Numbered from the stretch's first letter, positions 28,237 to 38,051 are shown. The stretch is DNA of 39,250 nt from Zelonia costaricensis (GCA_030849075.1 JASAOO010003310.1:1-39250); one strand, 5' to 3'. The notes: generated by a model not told the origin, from the letters alone. Program-made: numbers and translations.

Positions 28237-29292
28237 GCACGTCGGCCCACCCGCACCCACGCGGAGAGGCAGCGAGACATGGGCGTAGAGGAGGGGAGGG
28301 CGAGAGGAAGGCACGACCACCTCTGACGCAGAACCTCGTAGCGCTCGAGACGACCTGTCCATTCGCAGGAGAGTCGAGGCACTCGCGGGGCTGCAGACCA
28401 GCGCGTGGCTCCTTTTCGCAATCCTTCTCACCGCACTCCTGTGGCCTCCTCCGGGCCCCTGCCCTCGGTGCCGTCCCTCCTCCTGACTTGTTGTTGTGCC
28501 TTTCCCCCCACCCGCCCCCCACCTGCCCCGTCTTTTCTTTCTCCCCTTGAATGGTGTGTGTGTGTGTGCTTGAGTGGAGAAGCTGCTTTCTCTCCCCCTG
28601 CGCGCCCGCCCCTTCGACAGACGTGGGCGGGTGTAGCTGTGCAGCTCCCCACCCCTTGCCCTTGGGGTTCACTTGCTTCCCTGCCTTCAATGTGACCCCC
28701 CACCGCCCCTTGCCACCAGCTTGCGGATTTGTCCTTCTCCTTCTCTTCTGTTCCCTCTTCGTTTGCATCGCGGCGCTGAGCATCAAGGGCGAAGCGCATG
28801 AGGCAGTTCACACTCACACCTGCGCTCTCGGCTCTGTCCCTGCTGTCACGTGGCATCTACTTCGCCCGCGCGCTACGACTCTTCTCTGCGCCGCGGAGAA
28901 CGGGGGAGGGGGGTTGGGCGAGGGAGAGGGAGTGGAGGGGGGAGGGCGGCGTCGTGCACGTGCGGGGAGGGCAGAGCGCTTCACATGGGCGTAAATGTAA
29001 CTCTCATCTCGCGCCCCCCAGGCTGCGTCCGCGAGTGCTCCCTCCACAGCCTCAACCTCTCTGATCCTCCAGCCCCTCGCCCCACACTAACAGTGACTCC
29101 TATGATGTGAGCGTGCGATGGCCGTGACACCTCCTCGACCACCTCAGTGAAACTCTCCCTTTTTTTTTTTTGGTACTCTCCACCGGACCTGTTTTCTGCG
29201 CGCAGCTTTCCAGCTGCCCATCGCGCCGCACGCTTTCTCTTTTTTTTTCCTCTTCGGGAAAGCGTGTGAGCTACGACTTATGAGTGGAGCAC

Positions 29293-29316
29293 GGGTGCAT
29301 CAGGGGTGGTGCACCC
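29293..29316. repeat. Short inverted repeat (7-bp arms)
   Basis: GGGTGCA at 29293-29299 and TGCACCC at 29310-29316 are exact reverse complements separated by ten bases. In RNA this would be a GC-rich stem-loop in the 3' region of ArgRS or upstream of the JmjC gene. Confidence 0.8.
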
Positions 29317-29870
29317 CTTGTTGGTGGAAGCTGATTAAGTCAGTAAGTAAGCCCTCCCTTCTCCTTGCTTCTGAGTGGCACGGCTGGCAAGGGGGGACAT
29401 ATCATATAAAGAAACACGACAAGCGAGGCTGCAGAACGGGTGAGCACCGCAGCCGTTGGGTGCGACGCGGCTGGTGGTTTGACATAAGCTCTTTTTCCTC
29501 CCTCCGCACCACGTGTCCCGGTCCTCAAAACAGAAATGGGGAAGTGAGTGTGTGTGGTGCATGTTGCCGGCACACACAGAGTAAGCGCAGAGCTCAACGT
29601 CGGCGGGCATGAGGCAAAAAGGAAGAACGCACACGCGGAAGGAGGAGGTATCTGCACCGCACGCTGTATTGGAGAGGTGCCCCCCGATCCGCTGTGTCGT
29701 GCGTGCCGTCATGGCAGCCCTACGTTCTCCTGTGTGCTGCTCCTCCCCTCTTTTCTCACTCGCACCGCCATCCACCCCCGGCCCTCAGTCTGTCATTCGT
29801 TTGCGCACACCCACACACCCACACACGACGGCGCACTTTCTCAGAGGCGGAGCGCTGGCCAACGTGCTCG

Positions 29871-29896
29871 CTTCCGCGTCTTTCTTTCCTCCTCAG
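29871..29896 (+). promoter_or_regulatory. Candidate trans-splice acceptor for the JmjC mRNA
   Basis: Pyrimidines 29871-29894 (TTTCTTTCCTCCTC) end in AG at 29895-29896; the next ATG is 29945. An alternative acceptor lies near 29789 after another pyrimidine stretch, still with 29945 as the first ATG. Confidence 0.5.
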
Positions 29897-29944
29897 CTTC
29901 GCATCACCCAGCGCTACCACGCAGTCGGCAAGGTGTCTGGCGCG

Positions 29945-31729
29945 ATGCAGACGTGGTACCGCCCCCACCCGTACGGCATCTACCCGCGCGGCAACGCCGT
30001 GAAGCGCACCGACATCTTTGACCGCCTGGGCAGCCTCTCCCTCTTCACCACCGCCACCACCGACGACGACAAGGAGCACACGGAGCAGCCGTACCTCGAG
30101 CTGGTGCAGTACTTCCTCGCCTTTCTCGAGGTGCCCGAGCTGTGCCGCCTGTCGCGTAGCTGCACCGGCTGGTATGTGCTCGTGCACTGCACCGACGCCT
30201 TCAAGGCGGCCCACACCGTCCTCTCCCCCGCCTACCTGCGCTTTCGCGGCAGTTGGAAGGAGACGGCAGTGCGCAGCTACCTTGCGATTGCGAAGCCTGA
30301 GGCGGACGCACCGTCTAGGAAGAAGCTGAGGACGGAGAAGGGCGGGCGCCGTGCGGGCTCGGCACCGGCCGCCTCTGTGCACCACACCCCCGTGTGCGTG
30401 CGGCGCCGCTTCTTCTGCGACCAGCTCTTCCAGGCGTGGATGTGCACGATCCTGCCTGCGTACTACCACCTGCTCCCCGAGGCAGCGGCGGAGGAGGACG
30501 ACGACCTCGCCCCCCCCTCCGCCTCCGCCTCCGCCTCTCCCGCGCTCTCCGTGTCCGCCTCGTCGCGGGGGGAGGAGAGCGCCGGGTGCTGCACCGCGGC
30601 ATCGCGAGGCACGAAGGCGAAGCGTGACGCGGCGTGGCCCGGCGAGGCAACGGCCGCGCTGGAGGACCCCGCGGAGGCACCGCAGGGCCACAGCCCTCGG
30701 TACACCTCGCAGTTTCGTCCGGTCGAGCGCTGCAGCCGCCTCTCCGTTGAGGAGTTCCACGACCGCTTCGAGAAGCCAAACGTGCCGGTCGTCATCACGG
30801 ACGTGGCAACGGAGTGGCCGCTCTTCAAGTTCCTGAAGGGCCGGTTTGCGAACCTCGCGGACAAGAAAGCCGATCTCGTACGACCCGGCTGCCCCTTGAC
30901 GTCGCCGCTGCGGTGTGAGTACACGAACATGGATCTCGAGGACTACGTACACTACGCGACGGAGCAGACCGACGAGCGGCCCATCTACATGTTCGACGCG
31001 GAGTTTGGCAGCGTGCTGGACGTGGAGAAGCTGTACACGGTGCCACCCTACTTTGCCCGCGACGACTTCTTCGGCACACTGGGGGAGCGGCGGCCCAAGT
31101 ACCGCTGGATCATCGCCGGCCCGCGGCGTGGCGGCAGCAGCTTTCACGTGGACCCGAACTACACGAACGCGTGGAACGCGAACATGACGGGACGCAAGCG
31201 GTGGCTGCTGTTCCCGCCTGGTGTGACGCCGCCCGGCGTCGTGCCGAGCGCCGACATGGCCGAGGTGGCCACCCCTGTTTCCCTGACAGAGTGGCTGCTG
31301 AACTACTACGACGCGAGCCTGCAGGCGCTGCAGCACCGCGGGTACGAGTGCATCTGCGAGCCGGGCGACATCATGTTTGTGCCGTGCGGGTGGTGGCACT
31401 ACGTCATCAACCTTGAAGACAGCGTCGCCATCACGCAGAACTACGTGTCGCGGTGCAACCTGCCGAAGGTGGTCAAGTTTCTGCGCGCCATGAAGGGTTC
31501 GATCAGCGGCATCGACGAGGACGCTGACACGGCCACGGCGGAGGCGACGGCGCGCCGGCAGCGCGGCTTTGCGAAGGAGTTCGAGGCGGCCATGGAGGCG
31601 GCGCACCCGGCACGGATGCAGGAGGTGACGCGCCAGCTCGAGGAGGAGCACCAGGCGCGCGAGAAGCGGCGACTCGGCCACCTGACGCTGCTCGACCCCT
31701 CGTCGGAGGGCTTCACGTTCAACTTTTGA
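29945..31729 (+). CDS. F-box-like / JmjC-domain oxygenase (JMJD6-like)
   Basis: 594 aa. Residues about 49-105 look like an F-box (LELVQYFLAFLEVPELCRLSRSCTGWYVLV). Residues about 180-250 are an acidic, Ser/Ala-rich linker. The JmjC cupin covers about 258-505: PVVITDVATEWP near 281-292, the iron ligands H401 and D403 (SSFHVDPNYTNAWN) and H485 (PCGWWHYVINLEDSVAITQNYV), with K418 (TGRKRWLLFPP) in the usual 2-oxoglutarate position. It is therefore an Fe(II)/2-oxoglutarate-dependent hydroxylase or demethylase with an intact active site. The wording is closest to the JMJD6 branch (arginine/lysine hydroxylation of RNA-processing proteins or histones), and F-box plus JmjC fusions occur in plants and protists. 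The substrate is unknown. The C-terminus (530-594) is a charged helix. Upstream in-frame ATGs at 29609 and 29711 lie before the acceptor and are not used here. Confidence 0.9.
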   Translation: MQTWYRPHPYGIYPRGNAVKRTDIFDRLGSLSLFTTATTDDDKEHTEQPYLELVQYFLAFLEVPELCRLSRSCTGWYVLVHCTDAFKAAHTVLSPAYLRFRGSWKETAVRSYLAIAKPEADAPSRKKLRTEKGGRRAGSAPAASVHHTPVCVRRRFFCDQLFQAWMCTILPAYYHLLPEAAAEEDDDLAPPSASASASPALSVSASSRGEESAGCCTAASRGTKAKRDAAWPGEATAALEDPAEAPQGHSPRYTSQFRPVERCSRLSVEEFHDRFEKPNVPVVITDVATEWPLFKFLKGRFANLADKKADLVRPGCPLTSPLRCEYTNMDLEDYVHYATEQTDERPIYMFDAEFGSVLDVEKLYTVPPYFARDDFFGTLGERRPKYRWIIAGPRRGGSSFHVDPNYTNAWNANMTGRKRWLLFPPGVTPPGVVPSADMAEVATPVSLTEWLLNYYDASLQALQHRGYECICEPGDIMFVPCGWWHYVINLEDSVAITQNYVSRCNLPKVVKFLRAMKGSISGIDEDADTATAEATARRQRGFAKEFEAAMEAAHPARMQEVTRQLEEEHQAREKRRLGHLTLLDPSSEGFTFNF

Positions 31730-32670
31730 ACGCGCCCCTGAGCACAAGAGGATACACAAGCATCTGAAAGCGATGCGGCGGCGACGCCCAAACGCTGCCG
31801 TGGCACCGTCCATCAAAACAAAATCAATGAGCAAACAGGCGAGCAAACCAACGGACAATAACCGCACGTCGAGACACCACACATCCACACAAAGACGCTT
31901 TCGGCTCTGCATTTGTGCGGCGCCGATGGACGCGCCTGCGCCTCTCCTTTTCTCTTTTATTTGTTTTGCTTTGCTAGCATCACGGCTGTACTCCGGCCAT
32001 AAGAGCGCAGGGGGACGTAAACGGCGCGGTAGGTTAAGCTACCCCCCCCCTCCAACACACCGCATCTGCGGCGTGGGCGAGCGCTTGTCTCTGCTTTCTC
32101 GCTATGGGACGTGTTGTTCGACTAAGCGGTGCCATAATCCGACGGTGGCCCACCTAAGACGCGCCGGCGTAACGAAACGCGAAAGCGGAAGAGAAACAAA
32201 GGCAGATCTTCACCGAGCCACACAAAGCCAGCGGAGAGATGACGTTACGGCACCTCTCATACATGCGAGAGATGGAGAGCGCAGCGGGCGGCCCTCAGCG
32301 GGGTGTGGGGGAGGGGCGGGGGTGGACACAGGCGGCGTGGAGGCAGGTCTTGTGCGCGGCCGATGCAGCTGAGGTCTTCCCTCTTGTTCTCTCTTTCTTT
32401 CTCTCTCCCTCTCACCCGCTCGTGCGCGCACGTGAGCCGCCACCGCTGCAGCGGCTCGGCATGTTCCGCCGGCGCACGCTTGTTACCGCCACGCGCAAAC
32501 CCTCCCTCTCTTCCCTGTATCCACCGCCTCCTCACTTGGGACGCCCGTTGCGCGCGTCTGGATGGGCAAACGTGGCCCGGCGCGTCACCACCACCACGAA
32601 ACCGCCGCCCTTTCTTCTTTTTCTCCCCACCCCTTCACCGCGCACACCGCCGTAGGGTTCGCATTCAACC
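31730..32670. other. Intergenic region before the multi-pass membrane protein gene
   Basis: 0.94 kb. The section about 31975-32230 is less repetitive and contains a C9-type run at about 32042-32050. The right end is pyrimidine-rich and holds the acceptor of the next gene. No tRNA could be folded here; a GTTCGACTA at about 32117 lacks flanking stems. Confidence 0.5.
32602..32655 (+). promoter_or_regulatory. Trans-splice acceptor very close to the start codon
   Basis: Pyrimidine tract 32602-32653 (with TTTCTTCTTTTTCTCCCC) ends in AG at 32654-32655, only 15 bases before ATG 32671. Upstream acceptors would put out-of-frame ATGs (32460, 32561) in the leader, so this one makes the best transcript. 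Confidence 0.55.
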
Positions 32671-33972
32671 ATGGGCGCGCTCACCAATTGGTATGAGAGC
32701 CTGGCGCAGGAGAAGCGGCTCGAGCTGCTCATGACGCTCGGCCTCTACGACGAGCGGGTGTACGAGGTGGTGGAGCGGCACCAGCTCGCCCCGGAGATTG
32801 TGCAGACGCTGCCGTCGCCCCTCACGGCGCACTTTTTGGCGCGCGGCATGTGCTACGACGCCATCAACGCCGAGGTGATTCGCAACTTTGTGCGGGTGTG
32901 CATGATGCTCTCTCGCTACCGCACCGTGGAGGAGGCCTCGACCCTCGCGGAGCTCATCGGCAACTGCGGGCTGCCCGAGCAGTACCGCATGCAGATGTTC
33001 AACTTCAGCGAGACCTACCGGCACATGATTCTGTCGCAGTCCTACTTCCCGCAGCGGGCCGTGCTGCGGCTGCTGTCATACATCTTCTGCGACGACTTCC
33101 TCTCCGACGCGGTGGCGCAGCTGCAGTATAAATCGGACATTCTCAACCACGTCAACAAGGTGTACGTCACGACGCCGGACTTCGTGTCCTGGCGCTTCTC
33201 TGTCCGCTGCATGTCCCTTGCCGGCGGCTTCAACGAGGATCGGTCTGACGTCGAGTACACGGAGCTGCTGACGCGCGTCGTGTCGCGGACCCTGCCCGAG
33301 TTCTTCAGCTACTTTCTCGTCACCTTCTTTTACGCGCGTTTCCGCTTCTACCCGCAGCGGGTGCGCGGCATCACGCCGAGGTGGCTGGCCAGGCAGCGGG
33401 CGTGCTTCTCGGCGCTGTACTGCGCACTCCTCGGCGTCTGCTGCAACTCCTTGCTCGAGTACCGCGTGCACGAGCACCGCGTGCTGTACGAGCTGCGCAA
33501 GAGCCAGGAGCTCAGGCGCCGCCACGGGGCGGAGCGGCGCGGGGTCGCGTACGAGAAGAACGCGTACTTTGACAGCCTCGAGGGGGTCACGCGGCGCGTG
33601 TACATGATGCAACTGTCTGCCTACACGTTGACTGGGCTCGGCCTCGCCGTCTCGATGCTGCCGCTGACCTCCGTCACCTTCCCCAAGTTCATGGGCGACG
33701 TGGCGTGGCGACACCCGTTTGTGCCACGGCTGTTTCCGGCCCTCCTCGGCATGCACGCCGCCTCGCGCTGCCTCATCCCGTTCGTGGTGGCCCCCTTCAC
33801 GGCGGTGAGCCTGGCCAAGTACGGCAACTGGGGCACCACGCTCTACGACCGCTACGTCGAGTTCCGCATGCGGCTGTGGCACCGCAAGGTGGAGGTGGCC
33901 TTTGACACGTCCACCGAGGTGGACGAGATCGACATCACCGGTGCAGACAAGACACGCAAGAGCGAGTACTGA
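32671..33972 (+). CDS. Unknown multi-pass membrane protein
   Basis: 433 aa. I do not recognise the family. Residues 1-205 are soluble and helical, with no signal peptide. The second half has hydrophobic stretches at about 209-223 (FFSYFLVTFFYARF), 244-262 (CFSALYCALLGVCCNSLLEY), 311-331 (YMMQLSAYTLTGLGLAVSMLP) and 354-382 (a long one, possibly two segments). Basic residues lie between them (RRRHGAERR near 282-290). The tail after 405 is acidic. There is no transporter signature, and no catalytic motif is visible. The arrangement, with a soluble N-domain and several C-terminal membrane helices, would suit an organelle membrane protein (mitochondrial, peroxisomal or glycosomal), but nothing decides between them. 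The start is well supported by the acceptor 15 bases upstream. Confidence 0.82.
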   Translation: MGALTNWYESLAQEKRLELLMTLGLYDERVYEVVERHQLAPEIVQTLPSPLTAHFLARGMCYDAINAEVIRNFVRVCMMLSRYRTVEEASTLAELIGNCGLPEQYRMQMFNFSETYRHMILSQSYFPQRAVLRLLSYIFCDDFLSDAVAQLQYKSDILNHVNKVYVTTPDFVSWRFSVRCMSLAGGFNEDRSDVEYTELLTRVVSRTLPEFFSYFLVTFFYARFRFYPQRVRGITPRWLARQRACFSALYCALLGVCCNSLLEYRVHEHRVLYELRKSQELRRRHGAERRGVAYEKNAYFDSLEGVTRRVYMMQLSAYTLTGLGLAVSMLPLTSVTFPKFMGDVAWRHPFVPRLFPALLGMHAASRCLIPFVVAPFTAVSLAKYGNWGTTLYDRYVEFRMRLWHRKVEVAFDTSTEVDEIDITGADKTRKSEY

Positions 33973-35312
33973 GAAACCCGACGTGGCTGCACAGCTGGAA
34001 GCACCCTGCACGAGCGCCGGCCGTGCATTGGGCCACATTTCGCGCCGGTGGGACAGCTGCGCAAGGGAGAGCGGGCAGCAAGTGAGGGAGAGAGACTCGC
34101 GCGACGGTCCATGTCTTCCCCCTCCCCCATGCACCGGCATCCATGTCGTTGCGCTGGCTCCGATTTCCCGCTCGCCGCCGCTTCGCTCTTGCAGCGGCCT
34201 GAGAGGTGCACCCCCGTCGCCTGCGCATGCGTCGGTGTAGGTACATGTCCATCCTTGTCTCCGAGACGTTGCGAGGCGTCCCTCCCCCCNCACCCCTTCA
34301 CAACTCACAGCAGAACAACAACAAAACAAAGTAAAGCAAGGCAAGTTGTCCAATCCGGACAGAATCCCTTGCACGCCGCGACGGTGGTGAGACAGCGTGA
34401 AAGTGGAATGCACCAGCGATACCCGCGCCACCGCTCATGGAGAAACGACGTGGGGGTGTCAAAGGAAAGGGGGTGGGTGAGGGGAGCAGTGCCCCACGCG
34501 GATGCAAGAGCTCTGCTGGCACCGCCTCACCTGCCCCCCGGCCAAGCGGCGCTGCTCTGAATCCCACAGTCAAAGCTGCCCACGAGTCGGCACTACTCAG
34601 CCACGCACTTGCAGTGTGACAGTAGGTTGTTTCGCTGTCAACAGTCGATCTCTCTCCCGTTCACCCCGCCGTTCCTTTCGCCTCCGCCTATCCACCCCAC
34701 CTCCACCCCACCTCCACTCCATCCTCTGCGCCGCGGCAGCAACACACGCGCAGCGAAACAGCTCAGAGCGGCATCCACGGCTTCCCACTCCTCAACCCCC
34801 CCTGCCCCCCACAAGCCCAAGTGAATTACGTACACGCATCTTCGTTTTTCTCGAGTCTTCCTTCGCGTTCTTCTCCCCACGCGCACTCTCCGAGTTCTCT
34901 TGACCCCCTCCGTGGTTTCTGCTTCCTCGCTCTCTCCATCACAAAGTTCCCCCCCTCCCCCGCACACACACACACACACCCCTCCCCCTCTCTCGCCGCA
35001 TTTATCACGAAATCGGCGTTGGTGGAGGGTCTGCCTGGTTTTCCCCTTTCCCTCCCGCTCGACACTGCGTGGTGTAACTTCTTTCATCTTTTGATCCTCC
35101 CCTCTGGCGTGCTGCGCCTTGCCTCTCCCCTCCACTCGTCGGCTGCAGTCTCGCCTTTGTACATAAATCTGCTGCATCCCTGAGCGACCCCCCCCGGTCG
35201 CCGCCGCCCCCGCTCCTTCCCTCTCTACTCCCGTGTGCGTGTACGTGTGTGTGTTTTCCGGCACCACTGCCTCCCGCGCGCCTTCCCCGTCTCCCCTCTG
35301 GTTTCACCTTGG

Positions 35313-35359
35313 CTTTCCTTCCTTCCTTCCTTCACACACACACACACACACACACACAC
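35313..35359. repeat. Compound microsatellite (CTTC)n(CA)13
   Basis: About five CTTC units run straight into 27 bases of uninterrupted CA repeat (35333-35359). A likely length-polymorphic marker. Confidence 0.92.
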
Positions 35360-35793
35360 CGCTGTTGCTTTTGTTGCTACCTCCGTGACCCTCTCCCCTC
35401 TTTCTATCCTCGATTTCCTTTCACACTTGCGTTGCCTGTGCTCAGCATCTACCCGTGTGTGTGTCTGTGCGTGTTTGGTTTCCCCACTTCTCTTGGTTGC
35501 TTGTGTTCTGCGCGTGTTTCTCTGCCGCTCTTTTTTTCCTTTTACCGCGCTATTGCCTTCTTGCTGGTGTTGCTGCGACGTCGTGTCTGTGCGTTTTTTT
35601 TGGGGCTCACAGCTTTCTCGCCCTCTGCGGGCCCTGGCTCCAACTCCTGCTCCTTCTCCCTCCGTGTCTCCCTTCAGCGCTTCCTGGTCGCTGAGCGGCG
35701 TCCTCCTTCTCCCTCCCTCGCCGTACGCTGCCACGCCAAACTGAACACGAGGCGGGCGTAGTCGACGGTCAGCGTGAGTGCCTCTGTGTGGAG

Positions 35794-35840
35794 CTTCGTT
35801 TTTCTCACTTTCTTTTTCGGGTTTCCGCGTACTTGGATAG
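35794..35840 (+). promoter_or_regulatory. Candidate trans-splice acceptor for the charged protein mRNA
   Basis: Pyrimidines 35794-35823 (TTCGTTTTTCTCACTTTC) are followed by the first AG at 35839-35840. The first ATG after it is 35996, giving a 5' UTR of about 155 nt. Confidence 0.5.
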
Positions 35841-35995
35841 CCTCCCTCATCATTTCCTCCCCCACTTCTCGCCGCTGCGGTTTCTCCGCGAGTTGCGGTG
35901 CTTGGCGCGCGCGTGAGTGACTGGCGCGTCGTTCTCGTGTGGGGCTGACGTACGCTTTGTTGTTCTAACTAACCCGTCGATTCACGCGCATCGCC

Positions 35996-37672
35996 ATGCC
36001 CTCTGACTCTCTATTCACCGTGCGCCTCGGCGGGTGTGCGGAGGCCGCGCGCGAGCTCAACGAGTCGCGTCGTTGCGTAATGGATGTGCAGAGCATTCTC
36101 CTCGAGGCCAGCGACCACCTGCGACAGCTGCGCATGGTCCAGCGCACCCTCGACCTCCACCCCGTCACCCCGTCTCCGCCACTGGCCTCGCCGCCGCGCG
36201 CCTCGCCCCACTCCCTGCATCGCCCACACATGAAGGATGATGAGGCGGGGCACCCCGTAAAGATTGCGCTGCCCATGCTCTACTCCGACGCCACGGGCGA
36301 CGTAGCGCTGGCTGGGCAGGAGAGCTGGGCCACGATGCAGTGCACGCCGCGCAGCTCACCCAGCACGCGCACCTTCACACCCGTGTCAACGATGCAGCGC
36401 CTGGCCCACCCCGTTGTGGCCGGCCTGCCCGTCGGCGTGGTGGCCACTAACGCGCTGAACTTCGTCGCCGCGTGGCGCCGCGAGGACAGCAACTCGGCGG
36501 GGCAGGAAGAGGTGGTGCACGACTGCCTGCAGGTGCACTACGACACGGAGCAGGAGGAGGAGGGCAGCCGCAGTCGGCTGCGTCACCTGCTGCTCACCGT
36601 CTCGGAGCAGATGGACCGCTTTGCCATCATGGGCGAGTACGACAAGTTTGCGGTCTTCTGCATCGATCACGAACCGGTCTGGCGGCAGGCCGCGCGTCAG
36701 CTGCAGAAGGAGAACGACGCCCGCTTCAACTCCACCGAGAACATCTACGCCCGCTTCGTGGTGGAGGAGACGGCGCTGTCGGAGAAGATGAAAATGTTCC
36801 AGGAGGCCGCCGACTACGTCCTCTCGCAGCGCTTCGCCGAGAGGGAGATGCGCCGCGCAGCTCAGAAGACGGCGGTGGAGCGGCGGCGGCGGCAGTCCGC
36901 GTCGCAAGTGGTGCCGGTTCCGTTCGAGCCCCGCCAGCGCGCCATCGCTGTCTCCGCTACGGCTCCGGCAACACCGCCGCCAGGGCGCCACGGGGCCGCC
37001 GCAGGCGCCTCCGGCCACTCGTCCCCAGCGCCGGTGCCGCACCGGCCGGCCGACACCCCAGACCGGCACTCGGGTCGCAGCAAGGACAGGGCCGCGCCGC
37101 CGCCGTCAAAGCCGGTCGAGCCGCTGTCGTCGGTTGAGGTGGACCCTTACCGGGAGCGCTGGCGCTCCATCGTGGGCTACCTCAGCGGTGGCGAGCGCGG
37201 CAAGCCCGCTACCCACGCCGCTCCAGCGGCAGAGGCGAGGCATACGAGCAGCCCAGCCCCTGCGCTGCCGCCGGCCGCTCGGGCCGCGGCGCCCCGCGCC
37301 GCGCTTCCCCCCGCCGTTTGCGACGGTCGCTTCACCGGGGCGGCGGAGGCGTCGTCCATGGGGTCCGTGGAGGATCGCAACCGGCGCGCGAGGCACCCCA
37401 GCAGGCATGACGGCAGCCGCGCCCGCGACGACACTGCCGTCGTGCCCAAATCAAAGGACGAGGTCAGGAAGAAGGAGGCGCGCTCCGCTGATGGCGCAAG
37501 TCCGCCACCGCTGTCGAAGCGTGACGCGGAGAAGGAGAAGCGCCGGCGCGAGTCGAGCAAGGAAGACAAGCGCCGGGGCGACGCGGAGAAGGAGGACAAG
37601 CGCGAGCGCGAGGCACGCGTCAATGGGCACGCGCACCAGCACCATCAAGCGGAGGGGAAGGTGCGTTCTTGA
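35996..37672 (+). CDS. Unknown protein with helical core and highly charged C-terminus
   Basis: 558 aa. I do not recognise the family. Residues 1-55 are helical; 55-135 are Pro/Ser-rich; 150-300 form a helical core with probable coiled coil (RLRHLLLTVSEQMDRFAIMGEYDKF, VWRQAARQLQKENDARF, EETALSEKMKMFQEAADYVLSQRFAEREMRR), which is probably the conserved part. Residues 300-470 are Ala/Pro-rich and disordered, and 475-540 are almost entirely Lys/Arg/Glu/Asp (KEKRRRESSKEDKRR and similar), ending in a His-rich patch. There is no signal peptide, membrane segment or catalytic motif. The charged tail would fit nuclear or RNA-associated proteins, but charge alone is weak evidence. It ends the gene series in the window. 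Confidence 0.78.
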   Translation: MPSDSLFTVRLGGCAEAARELNESRRCVMDVQSILLEASDHLRQLRMVQRTLDLHPVTPSPPLASPPRASPHSLHRPHMKDDEAGHPVKIALPMLYSDATGDVALAGQESWATMQCTPRSSPSTRTFTPVSTMQRLAHPVVAGLPVGVVATNALNFVAAWRREDSNSAGQEEVVHDCLQVHYDTEQEEEGSRSRLRHLLLTVSEQMDRFAIMGEYDKFAVFCIDHEPVWRQAARQLQKENDARFNSTENIYARFVVEETALSEKMKMFQEAADYVLSQRFAEREMRRAAQKTAVERRRRQSASQVVPVPFEPRQRAIAVSATAPATPPPGRHGAAAGASGHSSPAPVPHRPADTPDRHSGRSKDRAAPPPSKPVEPLSSVEVDPYRERWRSIVGYLSGGERGKPATHAAPAAEARHTSSPAPALPPAARAAAPRAALPPAVCDGRFTGAAEASSMGSVEDRNRRARHPSRHDGSRARDDTAVVPKSKDEVRKKEARSADGASPPPLSKRDAEKEKRRRESSKEDKRRGDAEKEDKREREARVNGHAHQHHQAEGKVRS

Positions 37673-38012
37673 GAAGTTGCTACACCACCATACCACCGCG
37701 CAGACAGAGTTCGACAGGCGGGCGTTGGACGCACGCGCTCCCTGCTGATCCCAGCCTCGCGCAATGCAAGAGTGGGCGGTCGTGCTTCGGGTACTCTAAA
37801 GCTGCGCGCTGCTGAGCGCTGTTTGTTCATTTTCCTCTTCCCTTTTATTGTGCACTCCTATTTCCCCCACCCCACCCCCATCCCCTTCCTCCTCTCTTTT
37901 CACAACTACCTTCCTATATCAGAGGCATGCTTCGACTGTGTGTTTGCGGGTTCGTTGTTTGCCGTTGTTTCACGCCCTCCCCTCGTTTGCACGTTCCATA
38001 TCGACGTGCTGT

Positions 38013-38051
<39 letters not shown>

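Larger units (their letters stand above)
28237..29944. other. Intergenic region before the JmjC gene
   Basis: 1.7 kb. It contains a (TG)8-type run at 28553-28569, C/T-rich low complexity, T12-type runs near 29160-29171, an inverted repeat at 29293-29316 (listed separately), CA/CCA repeats at about 29805-29827 and the acceptor at 29895. Between about 29270 and 29500 the sequence is less repetitive than the surroundings and could hold an old retroposon remnant, but I cannot identify one. Confidence 0.5.
33973..35995. other. Long intergenic region (2.0 kb) with microsatellites
   Basis: Mostly C/T-rich low complexity on the plus strand. It holds one undetermined base (N at 34290), a CA run at 34962-34979 and a compound (CTTC)n(CA)13 microsatellite at 35313-35359. 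Pyrimidine tracts at about 34630-34900 and 35380-35720 precede the acceptor at 35840. No protein-like frame was found; the long minus-strand frames are translations of pyrimidine-rich DNA. Confidence 0.5.

Noticed and set aside
29756..31912. 718-codon minus-strand frame opposite the JmjC gene
   Set aside because: Same artefact, Arg/Leu/Val/His-rich; it is the longest shadow in the window but lies in a plus-strand polycistron.
32084..32160. Possible tRNA around GTTCGACTA
   Set aside because: The T-loop-like string has no flanking complementary stem, and no acceptor or anticodon arm can be folded at the right spacing.
33076..34431. 451-codon minus-strand frame opposite the membrane-protein gene
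   Set aside because: Antisense shadow that also runs through the undetermined base and low-complexity UTR.
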